Assembly: GCA_004293905.1 (NCBI GenBank)
Contig: RDZE01000014.1
Coordinates: 124,001-188,000 of the forward strand
DNA length: 64,000 nucleotides
Direction: 5' to 3'
Source of the DNA: Cytophagales bacterium
GTDB lineage: Bacteria > Bacteroidota > Bacteroidia > Cytophagales > Microscillaceae
Shown piece after piece: positions 26,875 to 36,518 of the stretch. The notes under the pieces are model-generated. The model was not told the DNA's origin. It did no database searches and was given only the letters and a program-made list of their open reading frames with translations. Each line of letters opens with the position of its first letter. The stretch's first letter is position 1. A program made the position numbers and the translations under genes.

Positions 26875-27822
26875 TTAGTTGGTGTAATTTTGGCTTCCCG
26901 AAGAGGTTACGCCTTTGATGGTATATTTGCCCGATGTGTTGGTGGAGTTAATAGTGCCACCATCGGAGCTGAAACCGCTTTGTTTTTTAGAGCCGATGCC
27001 TTTGATGTTGCCTGAACTTGATTTGAGTTCGAAATTGAGGTCTTCTATTTTATTAGAAAATTGTATGTCTATATCGCCAGAGGTAGCAGCAAAAGTAGAG
27101 TGATTGGTAACTTTCACTTGTTCGCCTCTGATGCCGCCTGAAGTATTGACAAGTTTTAAGGAGGCTTCTACGGCTTTGATGGTGATGCCTCCAGAGGTAT
27201 TCTCGGCAGTTGCCGTGCCTACAAATTGAGATAATTCTATATCGCCTGAGGTGTTTTTGGCAACTATATTACCTTCTGAATCTTTGATGCATTGGTTGCC
27301 TGAGGTGTTTTTGGTAGAGATAGTTCCTTTACTATTTTCAAGATTGATATTGCCAGAGGTGGAGGCAATATTGATAGTTCCGTCAAGTTCTGTGGCACTT
27401 ATGCTACCTGAGGTAGAGGCTATTGTAAAGGTATTATCTTTAAAATTGTTGATTCCTATATCGCCAGAGGAGGTTGTGGCGGTAATTTTATTTTTTCTAT
27501 TGGTTTCTATTTTGATAACCCCTTGTAGGTTTTCGTTTTTCCATTTTCCATTTTTTTTATTGTCTTTAAGAAAAACGGTAAGTCTTGAGCCTATTTTTTC
27601 GTATTCTAATTCATAGTTTTTATCTCCTGAGCCACTTATTGTGGCACTAAGTGTGGTTTGGCTTTGATTACTTCCAACGATGACTACATCACAGAATCCA
27701 CCTTTTATTTCTATTTCGTCTATGTCATTGAATTTTTCATCAATGCTTTTTTGTGCTTTGGCAGTGGTATGTATAAATAGAAGCATGCCTAAAAAATAGG
27801 CGATAATGGGAATATTTTTCAT
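26875..27822 (-). CDS. Secreted DUF4097 beta-strand repeat protein
   Basis: A 315-residue exported protein (signal ending TTAKAQ). The body is a right-handed beta-helix-like run of short repeats built on [NS]TSG[DGN]I: TTSSGDIGI, ASTSGSISA, ASTSGNINL, KNTSGDIEL, ENTSGGITI, VNTSGGIRG, AATSGDIDI, all typical of DUF4097 (putative adhesin). At least nine such turns of about 17-20 residues occur between 110 and 305. Function is unknown; members are found at the envelope and sometimes beside anti-sigma systems, which are not seen here. Single gene with its own terminator. Confidence 0.85.
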   Translation of the reverse strand: MKNIPIIAYFLGMLLFIHTTAKAQKSIDEKFNDIDEIEIKGGFCDVVIVGSNQSQTTLSATISGSGDKNYELEYEKIGSRLTVFLKDNKKNGKWKNENLQGVIKIETNRKNKITATTSSGDIGINNFKDNTFTIASTSGSISATELDGTINIASTSGNINLENSKGTISTKNTSGNQCIKDSEGNIVAKNTSGDIELSQFVGTATAENTSGGITIKAVEASLKLVNTSGGIRGEQVKVTNHSTFAATSGDIDIQFSNKIEDLNFELKSSSGNIKGIGSKKQSGFSSDGGTINSTNTSGKYTIKGVTSSGSQNYTN

Positions 27823-27851
27823 ACTATAATTAAAAGTTTAATGATGATAAA

Positions 27852-27875
27852 GTCTTTTGATTTCGAGTAAAAGAC
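27852..27875 (-). terminator. Weak hairpin after the AlbA_2 gene
   Basis: GTCTTTT / AAAAGAC, 7-bp stem with a 10-base loop, and TTTAT on the minus strand after it. Located 47 bases past the stop of the AlbA_2 gene. Weak and low in GC. Confidence 0.35.
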
Positions 27876-27921
27876 AATGATAAAAACGGAAGGGTTGCAC
27901 GAATAGGTATATTTTTTAAAA

Positions 27922-28575
27922 TTATTTTTCGTGGCGTAGAAAGAGGTCTTCTTGTTCGTTGGGGATAATGTCTAAAACTTTGGCTAAAACAAGAAGTACT
28001 AAGGTGCGAGAGGCTATTTTTTTAGAGATTTGGGCTATTTTGGCAAATTTTTCTAAGGTAATAAATTCGTGTTGTTCTAAAAATTCCATCAGTTGTTTTT
28101 CTTTTTCACCGAATTGAAATTTCATGTCTTTGCTTTTTTGCCTTCCTTTTAGTATTTCTCTCATTTCTTTGCTGGCTTGTATGCATTTGTCGGCAACACG
28201 AATGTAGACTTTTTTTTGTATTTGTTTTTGGGGTGTTTCTTCTATGAAAGCATGGGGCGTTTTTTCACTTTTTTCTATGTAGTAGGCTAATACTTCGCGT
28301 TCGTCTGCAAGGCTGATAACTTCTGTGAGGTAGTTAATGGGCGGAGTACAATGTTTTAGGAGGGCTTTATTGATTACATATTCGTCTTCTTTGGGGTATT
28401 TGAGTCCTACGATTTCTTTGTTGTCGGCAATACCTACCAATAATACTCCTCCTTCGGCATTGGCAAAGGCTATCATTTCTTTGATGATTTTTTCGGGGTG
28501 GTTGGCTTTGAGTTTGAACTCTGTGTATTGCCCTTCCCCCTCTTTGACTAATTTTTTGAGTTCGTAGAGTTCCAT
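27922..28575 (-). CDS. AlbA_2 (Schlafen-type) DNA-binding domain protein
   Basis: About 217 residues from the ATG at 28575 (MELYELKKLV), which overlaps the TAA of the upstream hydrolase gene by one base (TAATG). A longer reading lacks domain support. The AlbA_2/divergent AAA_4 domain is shown by YTEFKLKANHPEKIIKEMIAFANAEGG followed by VLLVGIADNKEIVGL (about 17-60) and PPINYLTEV; the C-terminus is a helical winged-helix-like region (FITLEKFAKIAQISKKIAS). Such proteins are usually transcription or RNA-linked regulators. No partner is evident. Confidence 0.82.
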   Translation of the reverse strand: MELYELKKLVKEGEGQYTEFKLKANHPEKIIKEMIAFANAEGGVLLVGIADNKEIVGLKYPKEDEYVINKALLKHCTPPINYLTEVISLADEREVLAYYIEKSEKTPHAFIEETPQKQIQKKVYIRVADKCIQASKEMREILKGRQKSKDMKFQFGEKEKQLMEFLEQHEFITLEKFAKIAQISKKIASRTLVLLVLAKVLDIIPNEQEDLFLRHEK

Positions 28576-29369
28576 TAAGAAGAAGGCAACAAAAAAGAAA
28601 GTACTGTTTGTATGAATGTTTGAGGTTGTTCGGCGTGCACCCAATGTCCAGCGTTTTCGATGGTAACGATTTGAACGTTTGGATAGGCTTGTTGTATGAG
28701 TGTAAAATCTTTTTCTTGGATATAGTCTGATTTTTCGCCTCTGATAAAGAGTGTAGGTCTTTCGGTGGCGAGTGCATGGTATTTTTCGGGGAGGGCTTCA
28801 CCTACTTTTTCGATGTTTTGTGCTATGACGGGTAGGTTCATACGCCATTGGAATTGGTTTTGCTCATCGCGGTATAAGTTTTTGAGCAAAAATTGTCTGG
28901 TATCGCCCTCTTTGATGTATTGTGTAAGGATTTGGTCGGCTTCCTGCCTTGATTGAATTTGGGAGAGGGGTATGGCATTGAGCCCTGCTAAGATGGTTTG
29001 GTGATGAATGGGGTAATAGCGTGGGGCGATGTCCACGATGATGAGTTTATCAAATGGGGTTTTGGCGTATTGGGCGGTGTAGCACATGAGGGTTTTGCCT
29101 CCCATAGAGTGCCCTATGAGGTGTGGATTTTCTATTTGGTGTTTTTCTATGAAGAGTTGTAAATCTTCTGCCATTGCCTCATAGTGCCAAATAGGGCTAC
29201 GGAATGAACGTCCGTGATTGCGTTGGTCTATGGTGTATACGGTGAATTGTTGTGATAATACTTTGGCTATAGTTTGCCAATTATCGGCAGTACCGAATAG
29301 CCCATGTAAAATAATGAGGGGTTTTCCTTCGCCTTGTACTCTAAAAAATAAATCTTCCATTTTTTTCAA
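28575..29369 (-). CDS. Alpha/beta hydrolase (YbfF-like esterase)
   Basis: A 264-residue soluble hydrolase. The oxyanion region reads LHGLFGTADNWQTIAKVL (about 21-38), DQRNHGRS follows near 50, the nucleophile elbow is GHSMGG (Ser near 91), and the catalytic His is in ENAGHWVHAEQP near 241. The HGLFGT and DQRNHG text fits the YbfF esterase group acting on short acyl esters and acyl-CoA. Translationally coupled to the AlbA_2 gene downstream. Family firm, substrate unknown. Confidence 0.87.
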   Translation of the reverse strand: MKKMEDLFFRVQGEGKPLIILHGLFGTADNWQTIAKVLSQQFTVYTIDQRNHGRSFRSPIWHYEAMAEDLQLFIEKHQIENPHLIGHSMGGKTLMCYTAQYAKTPFDKLIIVDIAPRYYPIHHQTILAGLNAIPLSQIQSRQEADQILTQYIKEGDTRQFLLKNLYRDEQNQFQWRMNLPVIAQNIEKVGEALPEKYHALATERPTLFIRGEKSDYIQEKDFTLIQQAYPNVQIVTIENAGHWVHAEQPQTFIQTVLSFLLPSS

Positions 29370-29435
29370 ATAAAGTTATGAAAAGTATTCTTTTGGGAGT
29401 TATTGACTATACTTTAGTATTTTTGGCTTTTTAAG

Positions 29436-29951
29436 TTATTTTTTTTTGTACCAAGCCAAGTATTTTTTATCATTTATCCATTTTGCATCGGGAAAGGTTT
29501 GCAAGCCACTGCATGAGGGTGCTTGGTATGAATCTCTAACGGCATAACCTAATTGCAGGGCTACTGCGTCGGCATAGAAAAATTGATAATTGAGGAGTGC
29601 ATTTTTGATAGGATTTCCGTTCCATGTGGCTGTACCTACATATTCGCCACTTTTTACTTCTAAACTTTTAATTAGGTCGTATTCTATTTTTACAGAAAAA
29701 CGTGTATCGTCATATTCACAAGGTACTACGGTGGCAGTTTTGATGAGTAGTAAATTGGCTGTAACGATGGCATCGGTATTGACGTCGGCGCAACAATCGC
29801 AATAATCAATGATATATTTCTGTGCCTTGATTTCTTTGGCTAATAACTCTGCCTCTTCTTTACTCATGCAATCTTCGGGGTCGGCGTAGGTTTTTGTGAT
29901 TGAGTAGCCTAATAAAATGAGTGTTAGCAGGGGAAATAATATTTTTTTCAT
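29436..29951 (-). CDS. Secreted cysteine-containing hypothetical protein
   Basis: 171 residues with a signal peptide ending near KTYADPED. The mature part has six cysteines (DCM, YCDCCAD, VPCEYD, PSCSG), suggesting disulfides in an extracytoplasmic domain, and an acidic N-terminal helix (KEEAELLAKEIKAQ). I know no family for it. It is transcribed alone, between the hydrolase gene and the SpoIIE phosphatase, in the same direction. Probably an envelope protein. Confidence 0.65.
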   Translation of the reverse strand: MKKILFPLLTLILLGYSITKTYADPEDCMSKEEAELLAKEIKAQKYIIDYCDCCADVNTDAIVTANLLLIKTATVVPCEYDDTRFSVKIEYDLIKSLEVKSGEYVGTATWNGNPIKNALLNYQFFYADAVALQLGYAVRDSYQAPSCSGLQTFPDAKWINDKKYLAWYKKK

Positions 29952-30023
29952 GGGAGTAATTTAGTTTATTGTCTAAGAATTTTCGAAATATATATACTTT
30001 TTTTCGAAAGAAGATGAAAATAG

Positions 30024-31463
30024 CTACGAATTTGTATCTATGGCAATGCCTATGACCAATACATCATCGATGATTTGTTCTTTTCCTTGTGCTCTCCAAT
30101 GCTCGAAGGTATCTGTCAGTTTTTGTTTTTGCTCATTAAGAGGCAATATTGCAATACTATTGAGTAACTCTCTGAATCGGCGGCGTGAAAATTTTTGTCT
30201 TTTTTCCCCTCCAAATTGGTCTTGGTAGCCATCAGAAAATAAATAGCATACCATTCGTCCTTTTTGAGGGTAGGGAATATGATGAGGTGTAAAAATCCTT
30301 TCTTGTTCTATTTGTTCGCCCCCGATGCTGTATTTATCAGCGGCTACTTCTACGACTTCGTTATCATAAACATATACTAATGGATTTTTTGCTCCTGCGA
30401 AAGTGATTGTTTTGGCTTGTTTGTCTATGATGAGTAGGCTAATATCCATACCATCTTTATTATCATTTTCAGCTTGTTTGAGTGATTTTCTGATGCCTTT
30501 GTGCAATTCATCGAGTATTCTGTTAGCGTCATGAATTTCTTTGTCATGGATTATTTGTTCGAGGAGGTCATTGCCTATCATGCTCATCAACGCCCCCGGC
30601 ACGCCGTGTCCTGTGCAATCTATGGCGGCAATTATTTTTTTATTTCCTTTGATTGCAAAGTAATAAAAATCGCCCGATACGATGTCTTTGGGTTGAAATA
30701 GCACAAATAAATCGCTAAATTCTTTTTTCATTTCCTCTTCTTGTGGAAGCATTGCATTTTGTATGCGTTTTGCGTATAATATACTATCTTGGGTTTCTTG
30801 TTTTTGTATGGCTAAATCTTCATTGATTTTTGTAAGGGCTTTATTTTGTTCTTGTATTTTTTTTTCGTAAGCCTGATTTACATTTTTAACAAATAAAATT
30901 CCTGTTAAAATAATTACCAACAATACAGTAGTAGCTATCATAAAAGAGGAGTACTGATTTGTGATAAGTGGCATTTTTTCAAAATAAATATCAAAGTATC
31001 GGTGTATGGGGTCAAAAAGATAATATGCCAAAAGGGGAGAGGCTATACCAAGCAGGAAAGATTTGTGATGGTCGAATACAAAAAGAAAAAAGGCAAAAAC
31101 ACAAGCAATGAGTATGGCTACTTTGGGGTTGAGGTAGAAAATGGTGTTATAGGAAATACCATTCATTTTGGAAACCAAAGAACCAAACAGCACTAACCAT
31201 GCGGGCAAAATAGATATTAGAAAACGGGAGATTCGTGTATAGTTGTATTGGTTAAATCCGAGTGTGATGGCGAATAAAATAGCATTAGACCAAAGTAATA
31301 TACCTACGGGTTTTACATCATATACGAAAAAAAGCATTACACCCATAAAGGTAGTCATGGGAATGCCTATCAGTGCCAATCGGTTGAGTAAGATGATGCT
31401 TTTTTGTTGCGCAATAGGCATTGTAGGTTGTACTCCACCTTGTGAGATTTTATTCCAAATCAT
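30024..31463 (-). CDS. Membrane SpoIIE-family (PP2C) serine phosphatase
   Basis: A 479-residue protein: six or seven membrane helices in the first 205 residues, a coiled coil (NQAYEKKIQEQNKALTKINED), then a SpoIIE/PP2C-type phosphatase domain starting LYAKRIQNAMLPQEEE (about 233). Metal-binding motifs are seen in DIVSGDFYYF (Asp near 264), AAIDCTGHGVPGALMSMIG and FSDGYQDQFGG near 434. Such phosphatases act on anti-sigma antagonist proteins or on SiaC-like phosphoproteins. A SiaC/DUF1987 protein is encoded at 39633 in this window, a possible but unlinked partner. Nine bases separate it from the YwqK-like gene upstream. Confidence 0.88.
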   Translation of the reverse strand: MIWNKISQGGVQPTMPIAQQKSIILLNRLALIGIPMTTFMGVMLFFVYDVKPVGILLWSNAILFAITLGFNQYNYTRISRFLISILPAWLVLFGSLVSKMNGISYNTIFYLNPKVAILIACVFAFFLFVFDHHKSFLLGIASPLLAYYLFDPIHRYFDIYFEKMPLITNQYSSFMIATTVLLVIILTGILFVKNVNQAYEKKIQEQNKALTKINEDLAIQKQETQDSILYAKRIQNAMLPQEEEMKKEFSDLFVLFQPKDIVSGDFYYFAIKGNKKIIAAIDCTGHGVPGALMSMIGNDLLEQIIHDKEIHDANRILDELHKGIRKSLKQAENDNKDGMDISLLIIDKQAKTITFAGAKNPLVYVYDNEVVEVAADKYSIGGEQIEQERIFTPHHIPYPQKGRMVCYLFSDGYQDQFGGEKRQKFSRRRFRELLNSIAILPLNEQKQKLTDTFEHWRAQGKEQIIDDVLVIGIAIDTNS

Positions 31464-31472
31464 GCTCAGATT

Positions 31473-32381
31473 TTATTTTTTATTTTTGTTTTTCTCCCAA
31501 TCATAGGTCAAGTTGCCTTGTGCGTCCCACTCGCGTAGGGTGCGTGGCTCGGTTTTTTCGGCAAAAGTTTTAGGGTATTGAATTTGTTTTTTTCGCCTGC
31601 CATTACCATAGTATTCGTACCAAAGTCCTATTTTTTGGTCGTATTCATATTGTCCTATTTCGGCGATAGTGCCTGTTTCATAGAATTTGTAGTATTTGCC
31701 TGTTTTTGTACCGTGCGCTTTTGGAATGACTTCTTTGATTTTATCACTACTATAGTAACTAATTTCGGAATCTGCCTGCCAACCTTTTTCGTAGTAAAGT
31801 TTTTCTAAAAGCGTAAATTCATTGTCGTAAGTGTCCCATCTACCTTGTTTAGTTCCTTTGTAGAAATACCCCTCTTCTATGAGGCTTTTCCCTCTGTATT
31901 TTTCGTATCTGCCGTGCAGTACAATCCATTTTTTGCCTTTTTCTATGTTGGTTGTAAATTCTTGGTAGGTTACGTTCTCTATTTTCTTTTTTTCCATATC
32001 GTAGCAGTGTATTTCTTGTGCGTAGGGGTGTGCTACTATTTGTGATTCATAGGCGGGGTATCTAAATTTTTGCAATACTTCCCCCTCTACGGCAAATCCT
32101 TTTTTGGTTTTGATGCCCATGAAGATTTTGGCGTTTTTCTTCTCACCTTTTTTATTATTATTGTTTTTTGTAATTTTAAGTATATTCTCATCTTTATTCG
32201 TTACCACTTCATTGATGAGTGCTTGTGGCGTACTGTCCGTTTTTAGCAGTTGATGGTTGGTATTTTTATCCTCTTCTTGCAATTCTATTTCAGCAGGTAC
32301 TGTCAGTTTTTTATTTTTTTGGGCATGCGCCACCAAAATAGATATGAAGACATAAAAACATAAAAAAAAACTTTTTTTCAT
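31473..32381 (-). CDS. Secreted MORN-variant (YwqK-like) repeat protein
   Basis: About 302 residues from the ATG at 32381, which begins the signal peptide (MKKSFFLCFYVFISI to AHAQ). A Lys/Asn-rich linker follows (about 25-85). The C-terminal half has repeated GxYxxGxxxGxWxxY units: EEGYFYKGTKQGRWDTYDNE, HGTKTGKYYKFYETG, IGQYEYDQKIGLWYEYYGNG; this is the MORN_2/YwqK repeat, which folds as beta-hairpins. Despite the database name antitoxin YwqK, most Bacteroidota members are envelope proteins of unknown role. It leads the unit with the SpoIIE phosphatase. Confidence 0.75.
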   Translation of the reverse strand: MKKSFFLCFYVFISILVAHAQKNKKLTVPAEIELQEEDKNTNHQLLKTDSTPQALINEVVTNKDENILKITKNNNNKKGEKKNAKIFMGIKTKKGFAVEGEVLQKFRYPAYESQIVAHPYAQEIHCYDMEKKKIENVTYQEFTTNIEKGKKWIVLHGRYEKYRGKSLIEEGYFYKGTKQGRWDTYDNEFTLLEKLYYEKGWQADSEISYYSSDKIKEVIPKAHGTKTGKYYKFYETGTIAEIGQYEYDQKIGLWYEYYGNGRRKKQIQYPKTFAEKTEPRTLREWDAQGNLTYDWEKNKNKK

Positions 32382-32559
32382 ACCATGCATATTTTGTTTT
32401 CGTTTGAATTATGTAATAAATTAGTGCAATTTGTGTATTTTTACGCAAAACTAATTCCAAAAGCTATAATTTTGGTCAGACTTGGCTATATACCCTATAA
32501 AAAGCCCACAAAAACATAAAATTGTTGAATACTATAACATTTGTTTATTACCCAAATCT

Positions 32560-35079
32560 ATGAAAAATTCTTTTTTCTTAGTAATCCTTTTTTCTCTTTT
32601 AGGGTTGCTACCTTCTTCTATTTATGCACAAACCTATACCATCACTGGAAAAATAACCGATGCTGAAACAGGCGAAGCCGTTCCTTTTGCCAATGTGTAT
32701 CTGCAAAAAAGTATGGTAGGCATCACTACCGATTTCGATGGTTATTTTACTATTAAAACCAATACACTTGAAGATTCTTTGGTAGCTTCTTACATAGGCT
32801 ATATCAAAAAAGTGAAAATATTAGACCTTACAAAAACAGAACAAAATGTGGATTTTCAATTATTGCCTGATAATGCTGCCTTAGATGAAGTAGAGATAGT
32901 AGCAGGCGAAAATCCTGCTTGGGATATTATGAGGCAAGTTTTAGCTAATAAAAATAAAAATGACAAACGCAATCTCGCTTACTACGAATATGAAAGCTAT
33001 AGCAAAACAGAAGTAGACATAGACAATGTTTCTGAAAAATTTGGCGACCGCAAAGCCGTGCAAAAGGTAATGCAAACCATTGATAGTATTGGTAAAATGA
33101 CAGGCGATGATGGCAAACCACTCATTCCTATCTTTATGGCGGAGAGTATCTCGAAGATGTACTACAACCAAAACCCCGAAAAACTGAAAGAAGAAATACT
33201 GAAAAGAAAAATAACAGGCGTAGGAGTAGAAGATGATGGCGTAGTGGCACAAATTATTGGTTCGTCTTTTCAAGACTATAATTTTTATAAAAATTGGATT
33301 CGCCTTGCTGATAAAGATTTTGTATCGCCTGCTGCTGATGGCTGGAAACTCTACTACGAATACTACCTTATAGACAGTGTTTATATGGACGACAGGCTGT
33401 GCTACCAAATAGAAATAGAACCTAAAAATGAACTTACATTGGCTTTTAAGGGCACAATATGGATAGATAAGGAAACTTTTGCTTTCAAACAAATAGACCT
33501 AAGTATAGACCGAAAAGCCAATATTAACTTTATAGAAAAAATCAAAATACAACAAGAGTTTAGCCCTACTGACAAAGGTCCTTGGGTGAATACCAAAAAT
33601 AGAATATTGATAGATATAGGCGAATTGAGCAAAAACTCGGCAGGTGTGTTGGCAAAATTTTACGTTTCTAATACCAATATTAACACTGACAGCCAACATG
33701 AAGCCCGCTTTTTTGAGGAACGACTCATCATTGCCGAAGATGCCAACGAAAACAACGAAACTTTCTGGCAACAAAATAGGCACGACCCACTCACAACCTC
33801 AGAACTTCAGACCTATGCCATGATTGATACTATAAAAAACATTCCTGCCATCAAATCATACATAGAAATCATAGACCTTATCGCAAGTGGCTATAAAAAT
33901 ATTGGTAAATACATAGAATTTGGCAACTATTTATACACTTATGCCTATAATAATGTAGAAGGGCATCGTATTCGTTTGGGTTTTCGTACTACCTCCATGC
34001 TTAGTAAGTATTTTACCTTCAATGCCTATGGTGCTTATGGCACACAAGACCAACGCTGGAAGTATGGTGCAGGTTTAAAAATCATCTTACAACGCCGCCC
34101 TTGGACTGAAATAGGCATACAACGCCGCGAAGACATAGCCCAAATAGCTATTAATGAGTTCGATGTAGATTTGCCCATCATATTCTTATCAGCGATGTAT
34201 TTCAACAAAGTACAAGAAAGGCAGCCCTATATTAGAAAAGAAAACCTCTTTTATATCCAACGCGAAGTATTCAGAGGATTTACTCAAAAAATAGAATTTA
34301 GAAATCATATCTTTGAAACTATAGACACACTTACCAAATTTGCCTATTATCAAAATCCTAAAAACATCATAGATTCTCCTATCAGAACCGATTTCATCAA
34401 TACTGAAATAGAATTTGAGGCACGCTACGCAAGGCGCGAAACCTACTTACAAAATGGCAATGAACGCATACTGCTTGAGAGTAAATCGCCTATATTTACT
34501 TTCCGATATACTTTAGGATTGCCCGATGTATTTGGCAGTAACTTTAGTTATCATAAATTTTACCTCAATATCACCCAGAAAATTCGCTTAGGCAATTGGG
34601 GAACAGGCGTTTACTCCATCACAGGCAATCACACTCCTTCACAAATACCTTACCCACTCCTATATATACATTTAGGTAATCAAAATTTCTTCTACAACAG
34701 AGCCTCATTCAACCAAATGCGCTATATAGAGTTCGTTTCGGACAGTTACATACACCTAAGTTACGAACACAACTTTAATGGCTTATTTCTTAATAAAATA
34801 CCACTACTCAAAAAACTCAAATGGCGCGAATTTATAGGCGTAGATGCACTCATGGGCAGCCTCAGACAAGAAAACATAGACTATATCCCTTTGGCAGCAC
34901 GTCCCAATGGACTTATCTTTGGCAATAGACTCTCCGAAATACCCTATGTAGAAATGCAATATGGTGTAGAAAACATATTCAAATTTCTAAGGGTACACTT
35001 CATTCACCGCCTCACACACTTAGACCTTCCCAATGCGCTTCCATTCTCGGTGCGCGTATCGGCACGTATCAGACTCTAA
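32560..35079 (+). CDS. DUF5686 outer-membrane protein with carboxypeptidase-regulatory-like domain
   Basis: About 839 residues from the ATG at 32560 (MKNSFFLV), the start of the signal peptide; the frame runs further upstream with no signal. After IYAQ comes a CarboxypepD_reg-like domain (TITGKITDAETGEAVPFANVYL; about 25-110), then the DUF5686 region with YYEYESYSK and a long C-terminal beta-barrel-like half ending in an aromatic/Arg-Leu terminus (SVRVSARIRL), as outer-membrane barrels do. It is a frequent Bacteroidota outer-membrane family whose role is unknown. It looks like a TonB-dependent-receptor relative without a plug. Single gene. Confidence 0.83.
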   Translation: MKNSFFLVILFSLLGLLPSSIYAQTYTITGKITDAETGEAVPFANVYLQKSMVGITTDFDGYFTIKTNTLEDSLVASYIGYIKKVKILDLTKTEQNVDFQLLPDNAALDEVEIVAGENPAWDIMRQVLANKNKNDKRNLAYYEYESYSKTEVDIDNVSEKFGDRKAVQKVMQTIDSIGKMTGDDGKPLIPIFMAESISKMYYNQNPEKLKEEILKRKITGVGVEDDGVVAQIIGSSFQDYNFYKNWIRLADKDFVSPAADGWKLYYEYYLIDSVYMDDRLCYQIEIEPKNELTLAFKGTIWIDKETFAFKQIDLSIDRKANINFIEKIKIQQEFSPTDKGPWVNTKNRILIDIGELSKNSAGVLAKFYVSNTNINTDSQHEARFFEERLIIAEDANENNETFWQQNRHDPLTTSELQTYAMIDTIKNIPAIKSYIEIIDLIASGYKNIGKYIEFGNYLYTYAYNNVEGHRIRLGFRTTSMLSKYFTFNAYGAYGTQDQRWKYGAGLKIILQRRPWTEIGIQRREDIAQIAINEFDVDLPIIFLSAMYFNKVQERQPYIRKENLFYIQREVFRGFTQKIEFRNHIFETIDTLTKFAYYQNPKNIIDSPIRTDFINTEIEFEARYARRETYLQNGNERILLESKSPIFTFRYTLGLPDVFGSNFSYHKFYLNITQKIRLGNWGTGVYSITGNHTPSQIPYPLLYIHLGNQNFFYNRASFNQMRYIEFVSDSYIHLSYEHNFNGLFLNKIPLLKKLKWREFIGVDALMGSLRQENIDYIPLAARPNGLIFGNRLSEIPYVEMQYGVENIFKFLRVHFIHRLTHLDLPNALPFSVRVSARIRL

Positions 35080-35233
35080 GCAAAAAAGTTTGGAAACTAA
35101 AATAATATGATTAATTTTGTGTGATGATAGTTGTTTCTACACAATTTAATAATCAATAAAACAATAAAAAAGGTATAAAATTTGTAATTCAATACCTCAT
35201 GCGAAATAAAATATGGTTGAACTAAATACATAG

Positions 35234-36505
35234 ATGATGAGAAATACACATTTTCTGGCAATATTAGCCCTTTCTGCTCTTACTACACTCACCTTACCAT
35301 TGGCTGCGCAAAATAATTTCTCGCAAACAACATTCACCATCGCCGCTCCTCCTTCCGAAGGCAGCGAAATCGTTGAAAAAGATACAATGGACATGTTCTT
35401 AAAGAATTTTGTTCCAAATTGTTATGATGACGAAATGCTCATAGACCGCCTCAACTGCATAGAAGGAGGTATCCCACTCATCTATCAATCTAACATTATA
35501 AAGCCTTGGATAAAAGTATACACTGAGAAAAAAAGAGATAAAACCATCGCCATCATCAGCAGAAGCACTTTTTATTTCCCCATCTACGAAAAAATACTCA
35601 AAGAATACAACATGCCCGAAGAGCTCAAATACCTCTCTGTAGTAGAGTCTGCCTTAATCCCTACGGCAACCTCTTGGGCGGCGGCTGTGGGCTTGTGGCA
35701 ATTTATTCCTTCTACGGGTAGTGAATACGGTCTGCGTCAAGACCAATATATAGACGAACGTATGGACATCTACGAATCTACTCGTTCTGCTTGCCGCTAT
35801 CTGAAAAATTTATACAATATGTTCGGCGATTGGCATTTGGCAATGGCTGCCTACAACTGCGGACCAGGGCGTGTGGCTTGGGCTATACAAGCCGCAGGAG
35901 GAAAACGTGATTTTTGGAAAATTTATAACTTCTTACCTGCCGAAACACGTGGCTACGTACCCGCTTTTATTGCAGCCAGTTATATACTTAACTATTACAA
36001 AGAGCACAACATGATGCCCGAAGAGTACGAGCAACCCATAGAAGCCACAACTACTTATGTGAACCAATTTCTGAACTTAGAAGCCTTCGCCAAACAAATA
36101 GATGTTCCTTATGAACTCATGCTCAAACTCAATCCTCATCTGAAGAAAAAAGTAATTCCTAATTATCTTCAAGATTATCCTCTTTACTATCCTGCTTATC
36201 GCAAGATATATTTTGAAGAAAATAAAGTAGATATACTCACTGCTTCTGCCCAATATAGTTCTCGCGAATTGGGATTTACTTCGGGCGAAGACGATAAAGA
36301 TATATTATTAGAAACACAATGCAAATACATACACGAAGTAGCCGAAAATGAAAATTTACAACTCATAGCCCTGCGCTACAATGTAAATATAGCACATATC
36401 AGAGCTTGGAACAGAATACCCAAAGAGGAAGAAGTGCAAACACATCAAAAAATAGCCATTTGGTTGCCTCGCAAAGAGGAAGATTTGTATGGTTTCGCTA
36501 AATAA
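35234..36505 (+). CDS. Membrane-bound lytic murein transglycosylase (MltD-like) with LysM
   Basis: A 423-residue exported enzyme (signal to PLAAQ). The SLT domain (about 120-260) has the catalytic Glu138 in LSVVESALIP, then AVGLWQFIPSTG and MAAYNCGPGRV; this is the family 1D (MltD) arrangement. The domain cleaves the glycan strands of peptidoglycan with 1,6-anhydro products. A C-terminal LysM-like segment (IHEVAENENLQLIALRYNVNIAHIRAWN, about 364-390) should bind peptidoglycan. Thirteen bases separate it from rsmE, so they may be co-transcribed. Confidence 0.9.
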   Translation: MMRNTHFLAILALSALTTLTLPLAAQNNFSQTTFTIAAPPSEGSEIVEKDTMDMFLKNFVPNCYDDEMLIDRLNCIEGGIPLIYQSNIIKPWIKVYTEKKRDKTIAIISRSTFYFPIYEKILKEYNMPEELKYLSVVESALIPTATSWAAAVGLWQFIPSTGSEYGLRQDQYIDERMDIYESTRSACRYLKNLYNMFGDWHLAMAAYNCGPGRVAWAIQAAGGKRDFWKIYNFLPAETRGYVPAFIAASYILNYYKEHNMMPEEYEQPIEATTTYVNQFLNLEAFAKQIDVPYELMLKLNPHLKKKVIPNYLQDYPLYYPAYRKIYFEENKVDILTASAQYSSRELGFTSGEDDKDILLETQCKYIHEVAENENLQLIALRYNVNIAHIRAWNRIPKEEEVQTHQKIAIWLPRKEEDLYGFAK

Positions 36506-36518
36506 ATAATCGTTTTTT

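Noticed and set aside
29990-30010. Two TTTCGAAA palindromes 20 bases apart after the SpoIIE gene
   Set aside because: They could pair with each other, but the motif is short, A/T-rich and no gene boundary needs it; too likely by chance.
31473-32381. YwqK antitoxin of a toxin-antitoxin pair
   Set aside because: The MORN-variant repeat is shared with many envelope proteins; it has a signal peptide and no toxin gene beside it.
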